From positions 1 through 43,970 of the forward strand of contig JALWLW010000085.1 in NCBI GenBank assembly GCA_027081065.1: 43,970 nucleotides of DNA, written 5' to 3'. The translations under genes were made by a program, and so were the position numbers. Shown one piece after another: positions 39,714-43,970 of the stretch. A model generated the notes under the pieces. That model saw only the letters and a program-made list of their open reading frames with translations. It was not told the DNA's origin and searched no databases. The DNA comes from Campylobacteraceae bacterium. GTDB taxonomy: Bacteria > Campylobacterota > Campylobacteria > Campylobacterales > Sulfurovaceae. How positions within the stretch are numbered: the first letter of the stretch is position 1; every line of letters begins with the position of its first letter.

Positions 39714-40532
39714 ATGAAAATAAAAGAATTATTAAAATGGGCAACTGAAGCGTTAATAGAGAGTTGTGAACGTCCAAGATTTGAGGCTGAGTTACTCTTA
39801 GCTTATCATTTAGAAAAAGATAGAACCTACTTACATGCTTTTGATGATGAGCTAGTTAAAGATGAAAAGAAATATAAGGCGATAGTAGCAAGAAGAGCAA
39901 AACATGAACCTTATGAGTATATTGTTGGTCAAGCCAGTTTTTACGACATTGAATTAAAAGTAGAAGCAGGAGTACTTATTCCTCGTCCTGAGACGGAGAT
40001 ACTCATTGACTTGGTAGCAGAGATTATTGAAAAAGAAAATATAATAAATATTGCAGAAGTAGGAGTCGGATCAGGTGCTATTTCTATAGTACTGACCAGA
40101 AAATTTCCAAGCTTGAATATAACTGCTACAGATATTTGTGATATACCCATAAAGGTAGCAAAAGCAAATAGTGAAGTATATAAAGTAGCTAATAGAGTGA
40201 ATATCATAAAGTCTAATATACTAGATGAAGTTAAAGATGATATTGAATTGGTTGTCTCTAACCCACCTTATATTGCCAATGATTTTAAGTTAGAAAAAAA
40301 TGTGGGAGAGTATGAACCTAAAGAGGCACTTTTTGGAGGTAGGGTAGGAGATGAGCTTTTAAAACAAATAGTATTAGATGTTCAGAAACGAAAGATTAAA
40401 TATCTAGCTTGTGAGATGGGGTATGATCAAAAAGAACCAATGACGCAATTTTTTAATGAAATTGGTGTGAAATCATATGCTTTCTATCAAGATTTAGCAG
40501 ATTTTGATAGAGGCTTTGTTATAACATTTTAA
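39714..40532 (+). CDS. prmC: peptide chain release factor N5-glutamine methyltransferase PrmC (272 aa)
   Basis: Methylates the GGQ glutamine of release factors. N-terminal helical domain, then LIPRPETEILIDL, motif I EVGVGSGAISI (115-125), acidic ATDIC and the catalytic NPPY at residues 183-186 (VVSNPPYIA). The end has YLACEMGYDQKE and DRGFVI, as in the family. ATG 39705 is inside the TATAAT box, so ATG 39714 is the more likely start and probably lies at the 5' end of the mRNA. Length is typical. Confidence 0.93.
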   Translation: MKIKELLKWATEALIESCERPRFEAELLLAYHLEKDRTYLHAFDDELVKDEKKYKAIVARRAKHEPYEYIVGQASFYDIELKVEAGVLIPRPETEILIDLVAEIIEKENIINIAEVGVGSGAISIVLTRKFPSLNITATDICDIPIKVAKANSEVYKVANRVNIIKSNILDEVKDDIELVVSNPPYIANDFKLEKNVGEYEPKEALFGGRVGDELLKQIVLDVQKRKIKYLACEMGYDQKEPMTQFFNEIGVKSYAFYQDLADFDRGFVITF

Positions 40533-40554
40533 GATTTTTTATAAAAGGCTTTCG

Positions 40555-41037
40555 ATGATACATAAATATTTTAGAATATATACCATTATCTTCATAATTA
40601 CAATGGGTATAACACTAGGAGCAGGGCTTTTAGCAGGAATTGTGGTCGCACCAACTATTTTTCATTCAGAAGTTTTACTCGGTTCAGAACTCTTAACACG
40701 TTTTCAAGAAGGCTTACTCATGACCCAAGTGTTCGAGCGTTTGGCTTATGTGGTTAACTTCCTAGTTCTAATAGCCATTCTATATGAAGTAATAAAGTTT
40801 AAATCATTTGAAAATACAAAATGGTCAATGATATTTACTTTTTTAGTAGCAGCGTCTGGCTTACTCTTTACTTCTTATTATATACCTCAAATTTTAGAAA
40901 TGCAAAGTTTAGGTGAAGCCATGACAACTTCTGATGCTTTTACAAATGTACATAAAGGTTCAGAACTTAACTTTAAACTCTTTGCCTTTTCGACTTTGGG
41001 GCTTCTGATTTTAACCTTAAAGAAAGCATTACGATAG
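40555..41037 (+). CDS. DUF4149 integral membrane protein (160 aa)
   Basis: Four membrane helices: IYTIIFIITMGITLGAGLLA, VNFLVLIAILYEVI, MIFTFLVAASGLLFTSYYIP and LFAFSTLGLLILTL. The GxxxGAGLLAGIVVAPTIF start, the EGLLMTQVF turn and FTNVHKGSELNFKLF near the end are typical of DUF4149 (TMEM205-like) proteins. Function unknown. It ends exactly where the ATPase gene begins (stop TAG next to ATG), so the two are coupled. Confidence 0.75.
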   Translation: MIHKYFRIYTIIFIITMGITLGAGLLAGIVVAPTIFHSEVLLGSELLTRFQEGLLMTQVFERLAYVVNFLVLIAILYEVIKFKSFENTKWSMIFTFLVAASGLLFTSYYIPQILEMQSLGEAMTTSDAFTNVHKGSELNFKLFAFSTLGLLILTLKKALR

Positions 41038-41847
41038 ATGTTTATAAATGCCACTAAAGAAAAAATGGAGTTTGATGAGAAAAATCCTCTCATTAGCATT
41101 AAGCATCTTCAAAAAGTTTTTGGAACAAAAGAAGTTTTAAAAGATGTCAATCTCATTTTCCCCAAAGGCTCAACCACGGTTATTTTGGGGCTTTCTGGTG
41201 GTGGAAAATCGACGATTATAAAGCACATCGTAGGACTTATGAAACCTACTTCTGGAGAAGTTATTGTAGATGGGGTAAGTGTCTCAACTTGTAGCGAAGA
41301 AGTACTTAGAGATGTCCGTAAAAATATTGGTTATCTTTTTCAAGATGGAGCGATGTTTGATAGCATGAATATTTTTGACAATGTTGCTTTTCCTTTACGT
41401 GAACATAGAAAAGATATAAGTGAAAAAGAGATAGAAGAAAAAGTCATAAAAATGTTAAATATGACAGGTTTAGATGCACAGCGTGTCTCTAAGCTTTTTC
41501 CCAATGAACTTAGTGGTGGTATGCGTAAACGTGCAGGTTTGGCAAGAGCTATTATCATGCAACCTAAAATCATACTTTATGATGAGCCAACTTCAGGGCT
41601 TGACCCCATTACTTCTGACCTTATTACCCAGCTTATTTTAAAGCTTCAAAAAGAGCTAGAGGTTACGTCTATTGTGATTACCCATGATATGAAAGAGAGT
41701 TTTAAATCGGCTGATTATTTGGCATTTTTGTTTGAAGGTGAGATTATAGAATGGGCTACAAATGAAGCATTTAACAATACTAAAAATCCACATGTAATTC
41801 AGTTACTTAGTGGTAGTGGGAAAGGACCAATTCAGTTTCATGAGTAA
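41038..41847 (+). CDS. ABC transporter ATPase, MlaF/Ttg2A-like (269 aa)
   Basis: Nucleotide-binding subunit of a lipid-transport type ABC system. Walker A GLSGGGKSTI, Q-loop LFQDGAMFDSM, signature LSGGMRKRAGLARAI (the MlaF form), Walker B IILYDEPTSGLDP and H-loop VITHDM. Its usual permease (MlaE) and MCE (MlaD) genes are not next to it; upstream is a DUF4149 gene and downstream a DNA glycosylase, so it is an orphan ATPase here. ATG 41038 abuts the preceding stop; ATG 41065 is a possible alternative start. Its stop overlaps the next start as ATGAGTAA. Confidence 0.88.
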   Translation: MFINATKEKMEFDEKNPLISIKHLQKVFGTKEVLKDVNLIFPKGSTTVILGLSGGGKSTIIKHIVGLMKPTSGEVIVDGVSVSTCSEEVLRDVRKNIGYLFQDGAMFDSMNIFDNVAFPLREHRKDISEKEIEEKVIKMLNMTGLDAQRVSKLFPNELSGGMRKRAGLARAIIMQPKIILYDEPTSGLDPITSDLITQLILKLQKELEVTSIVITHDMKESFKSADYLAFLFEGEIIEWATNEAFNNTKNPHVIQLLSGSGKGPIQFHE

Positions 41848-42322
41848 AGAAGAACAATCATTTCAACCCATCATATTTAAAGACTCCAAAATTTTAATTT
41901 TAGGCTCATTCCCCTCATTAGAATCTTTTGAAAAGTCATTTTATTATGCTCATCCACGTAATCAGTTTTGGAAACTTTTATCAGCTGTGACGAATTTTCC
42001 TATTAATAATCGGGATCAAAAAATATGTTTACTCAAAGAGGCTAAATTGGCACTTTGGGATATGGTTAAAAGTTGTCAACGTGAAAATTCTTTAGATAGT
42101 TCACTAGAAGAGATAGAAGTCAATAATTTAGCAACGTTTTTAGAAGAGCATCCAAGCATTGAAAAAGTAGCCTTTACAGGGCGTTTGTCTGAAAAATTAT
42201 TTAAGATGCATTTTGGGTATTTGGAAATAGAAACGGTCTATTTACCTTCTCCATCAGCTGCGTATGCCAAGATGAATTTTGAGATGAAACTAGACAACTA
42301 TAAAAAGTTATTGGTGATTTAA
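41840..42322 (+). CDS. DNA-deoxyinosine (hypoxanthine) glycosylase, uracil-DNA glycosylase superfamily (160 aa)
   Basis: Base-excision repair enzyme of the UDG superfamily. The opening motif ILILGSFPSLESFEKSFYYA followed by HPRNQFW is the family 6 (HDG) form, with N as the presumed key residue. ALWDMVKSC follows, and the C-terminal substrate loop is LPSPSAAYA (family LPSTSPAN). A longer frame to ATG 41810 is open, but ATG 41840 overlaps the ATPase stop as ATGAGTAA, the same overlap type as in pqiA, and gives the usual length. Next gene apaH overlaps by one base (TAATG). Confidence 0.85.
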   Translation: MSKEEQSFQPIIFKDSKILILGSFPSLESFEKSFYYAHPRNQFWKLLSAVTNFPINNRDQKICLLKEAKLALWDMVKSCQRENSLDSSLEEIEVNNLATFLEEHPSIEKVAFTGRLSEKLFKMHFGYLEIETVYLPSPSAAYAKMNFEMKLDNYKKLLVI

Positions 42323-43152
42323 TGGCAGTTTGGGCAGTAGGGGACATTCAAGGGTGTTTTGATTCTTTTCAAGAGTTACTTAAAAAGATTAATTTTGACC
42401 CAAAAGTGGATGAGCTTTGGGTAGCTGGTGACTTGGTTAATAGGGGAGATAAATCATTAGAAACACTTAACTATTTATACTCTATAAGAGATTCTATTAA
42501 AATAGTGTTAGGAAATCATGATATAGCACTCATTGCTGCTTTTGCAGGAGTTAAAAAGTCTAATGAAACCATTCAGCCTATTTTAGATGCCCCCAATGCA
42601 TCTGAACTCATTCATTGGTTACGGCATCAACCTTTTTTACATTGGGATTTTAAGTTGGGTTATTGCATGGTACATGCAGGAATTTCTCCACAGTTTGATT
42701 TTGGTATGGCAAGAACTCATGCTGCACGTATTGAAAAAAAGTTACAAGGACGAAATTATAAAGCTTGGCTTAAACATATGTTTAAAAAAAGTTCTAACAA
42801 GTTTAATGCAAAAGCCTCTTCTTTAGATATTGAAAAATATATTTTAAGCTCTTTTACTGCCATGCGTTTTTGTGAAGATGATGGACGTTTAGACTTTAAA
42901 CAAAAAGGAGCTCCAACTGAATATAAGGTACTTAAAAAAGGGTTAAAGCCTTGGTTTGCTTGTCCAACTAGACGTTCTACTAGTCTTAAAATTATTTTTG
43001 GTCACTGGTCAACCTTGGGTTATTATCAAGACTCGAATGTTTTGGCTTTAGATACAGGGTGCTTATGGGGTAGGAGTTTAACAGTAGCACGGTTAGACTT
43101 AAAAGAGGTGATACTTGTGCAAGTAAATTGTAAGGCGAAACAAAATCCTTGA
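42322..43152 (+). CDS. apaH: bis(5'-nucleosyl)-tetraphosphatase, symmetrical, ApaH (276 aa)
   Basis: Splits Ap4A into two ADP. Calcineurin-type metallophosphatase motifs: GDIQGCFDSFQELL (residues 7-20), AGDLVNRGDKSLETL (GDxVxRG), LGNHDIALIA (GNHD) and later VHAG and FGHWSTLG with LDTGCLWG. Length typical. It starts inside the glycosylase stop (TAATG). No intrinsic terminator with a T run is visible after it, only AT palindromes. Confidence 0.92.
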   Translation: MAVWAVGDIQGCFDSFQELLKKINFDPKVDELWVAGDLVNRGDKSLETLNYLYSIRDSIKIVLGNHDIALIAAFAGVKKSNETIQPILDAPNASELIHWLRHQPFLHWDFKLGYCMVHAGISPQFDFGMARTHAARIEKKLQGRNYKAWLKHMFKKSSNKFNAKASSLDIEKYILSSFTAMRFCEDDGRLDFKQKGAPTEYKVLKKGLKPWFACPTRRSTSLKIIFGHWSTLGYYQDSNVLALDTGCLWGRSLTVARLDLKEVILVQVNCKAKQNP

Positions 43153-43164
43153 TAAAATTAAAAA

Positions 43165-43283
43165 AATATTTAAAAATATTAAGAATTATTTTTAAATATT
43201 CTCTATCTTTGAAGATAAGAGAAAATAATTGTTACTTTTCGTATAAAAAAATAAATATCTAGTAAAACAATTGATATTTATTT
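43165..43283. repeat. cluster of inverted repeats upstream of fccB
   Basis: Three symmetric elements lie in the 193-bp gap: a 14-bp perfect A/T inverted repeat (AATATTTAAAAATA at 43165-43178, TATTTTTAAATATT at 43187-43200), an imperfect stem TCTCTATCTT/AAGATAAGAGA at about 43200-43222, and an 11-bp perfect repeat (43249-43259 and 43273-43283; core AAATAAATATC / GATATTTATTT). The first may end apaH transcription; the last is placed about 50 bp before the predicted fccB start site, like an operator. Confidence 0.5.
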
Positions 43284-43305
43284 ATCTATTTTTTTTAAAC
43301 TAAGT

Positions 43306-43311
43306 TATTAT
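43306..43311 (+). promoter_or_regulatory. -10 box of fccB
   Basis: TATTAT at 43306-43311 after TAAGT, 34 nt before the ATG at 43346; AAAGGAA follows as ribosome-binding site. Confidence 0.4.
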
Positions 43312-43345
43312 GGAAGTATCTTAAAGTTATACAAAGGAATAAATT

Positions 43346-43970
43346 ATGAGTATGGAAAGAAGAGACTTGTTTAAATTGGCAGGTGTTGCAGCAGCTGCAG
43401 CAGCAGTAACAGGTTGTGCTACAGGTACAACAGGAGCTAAACCAACTACATTTCTTAAAAAAGCATCTGGTAAATCAGTTGTTATTATTGGTGGGGGTTG
43501 GGGAGGTCTTACCATGGCTAAAGAGCTTAAAAAACAAGATAAGTCAATTGACGTAACCGTTGTTGAGAAAAAAGATATTTTTATGTCTTGTCCTGTTTCT
43601 AACCTTTACCTTGGTGGTCTAGAGAGCATGAGTTTAGATCAGCTTACATATGATTATTATGCTCCAGCTAAAGAGCATGGTTATACTTTTATTCAAGGTG
43701 AAGTAACTGAGATCAATAGAGCTGAAAAATATATTAGTACAACGTCTGGTGCATTGTCTTATGATATTCTTGTACTTTCTCCCGGTATTGCCTATGATTA
43801 CGAAAAGCAATTCCCAACATGGGATGCAGCTAAAATTTCACAAGTAGCACATGCATGTCCAGCAGCATTAATGCCAGGGAGTGAACACCTTGCACTTAAA
43901 AGGCAATTAGACAATATGGATGATGGTAATGTGATTATTGTTCCTCCAGCATCAGGTAAGTTTAGATGTC
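43346..43970 (+). CDS. fccB: flavocytochrome c sulfide dehydrogenase flavoprotein subunit (FccB/SoxF), N-terminal part
   Basis: Gene cut by the right edge; 208 residues visible. It begins with a Tat signal (ERRDLFKLAG followed by an alanine-rich helix and GCA), so the protein is exported folded with FAD. Next is the FAD-binding VVIIGGGWGGLTMAKELKK. The first redox cysteine sits in MSCPVSNLYLGG, and the window ends at SGKFRC, the position of the RCPPGPYER motif with the second. FccB oxidises sulfide to sulfur and passes electrons to cytochrome c (FccA or SoxE). ATG 43346 has AAAGGAAT upstream. The cytochrome partner may lie beyond the edge. Confidence 0.88.
   Translation, partial: MSMERRDLFKLAGVAAAAAAVTGCATGTTGAKPTTFLKKASGKSVVIIGGGWGGLTMAKELKKQDKSIDVTVVEKKDIFMSCPVSNLYLGGLESMSLDQLTYDYYAPAKEHGYTFIQGEVTEINRAEKYISTTSGALSYDILVLSPGIAYDYEKQFPTWDAAKISQVAHACPAALMPGSEHLALKRQLDNMDDGNVIIVPPASGKFRC

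Noticed and set aside
43165..43283. CRISPR-like repeat array before fccB
   Set aside because: The repeats are inverted, differ from one another and are not regularly spaced.
43327..43515. 62-codon proline/alanine-rich minus-strand ORF
   Set aside because: Antisense to the Tat signal and FAD-binding region of fccB; alanine repeats reflect the GCA-rich signal peptide.
1..43970. tRNA, rRNA, tmRNA or riboswitch genes
   Set aside because: Gaps between genes are short and AT-rich; no GTTCRANNC T-loop, rRNA-like sequence or recognised riboswitch core was seen by eye.

Overview
The window is AT-rich, gene-dense chromosomal DNA from a bacterium of the Campylobacterota (formerly Epsilonproteobacteria), most likely a free-living sulfur-oxidising type (Sulfurimonas/Sulfurovum-like). 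Three things suggest this. The gatC - cvpA - fur - lysS order matches, as I remember it, the Campylobacter order, here with pilT inserted. Promoters are extended -10 boxes (TGnTATAAT) with poor -35 boxes. The right edge holds the start of a flavocytochrome c sulfide dehydrogenase flavoprotein, beside an octaheme-type cytochrome c and a rhodanese. No rRNA, tRNA, CRISPR array, insertion sequence or phage gene was seen.

Layout. 1-131: tail of an RND pump gene. 184-1306: two unassigned genes. 1418-7399: a tightly coupled heavy-metal efflux operon (two small exported proteins, TolC-like outer-membrane factor, membrane-fusion protein, CzcA/CusA-type RND pump). 7504-12066: a minus-strand envelope operon, pqiA in two halves - pqiB - pqiC - mltG, facing a tiny lipoprotein gene. 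12104-15213: membrane protein, methyltransferase, TruC-like pseudouridine synthase, TPR protein. 15268-19563 (minus): lysS, fur, cvpA, pilT, gatC. 19693-21402: rhodanese and multiheme cytochrome c. 21414-27041 (minus): glnS with a YqeY/GatB-like tail, a 70-residue protein, an unknown helical protein, a PcfJ-domain protein, smpB. 27150-30319: nadC, nrnA and an M23 peptidase in one coupled run.

30332-33969 is the most unusual part: an RnfD/UnbU-like membrane protein with no usable canonical start codon at its expected N-terminus, a membrane-anchored protein whose C-terminal half resembles copper amine oxidases but lacks the copper ligands, and an exported protein of unknown fold. An outer-membrane barrel gene converges on them. 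34651-39422 (minus): radA, an acidic exported protein, a Na+/dicarboxylate symporter with a perfect CRP-type palindrome upstream, and a TPR protein. 39714-43152: prmC, a DUF4149 membrane protein, an orphan MlaF-like ATPase, a hypoxanthine/uracil-DNA glycosylase and apaH. The window ends in fccB.

Together the genes describe envelope maintenance (Pqi lipid transport, MltG, M23 peptidase, metal efflux), translation (LysRS, GlnRS, GatC, SmpB, PrmC, TruC), iron regulation (Fur) and sulfur/electron metabolism. Four genes have a TATAAT box only 5-7 nt before the ATG and no Shine-Dalgarno sequence, which predicts leaderless mRNAs. All family assignments come from motifs read by eye and remembered family features; no database search was run.
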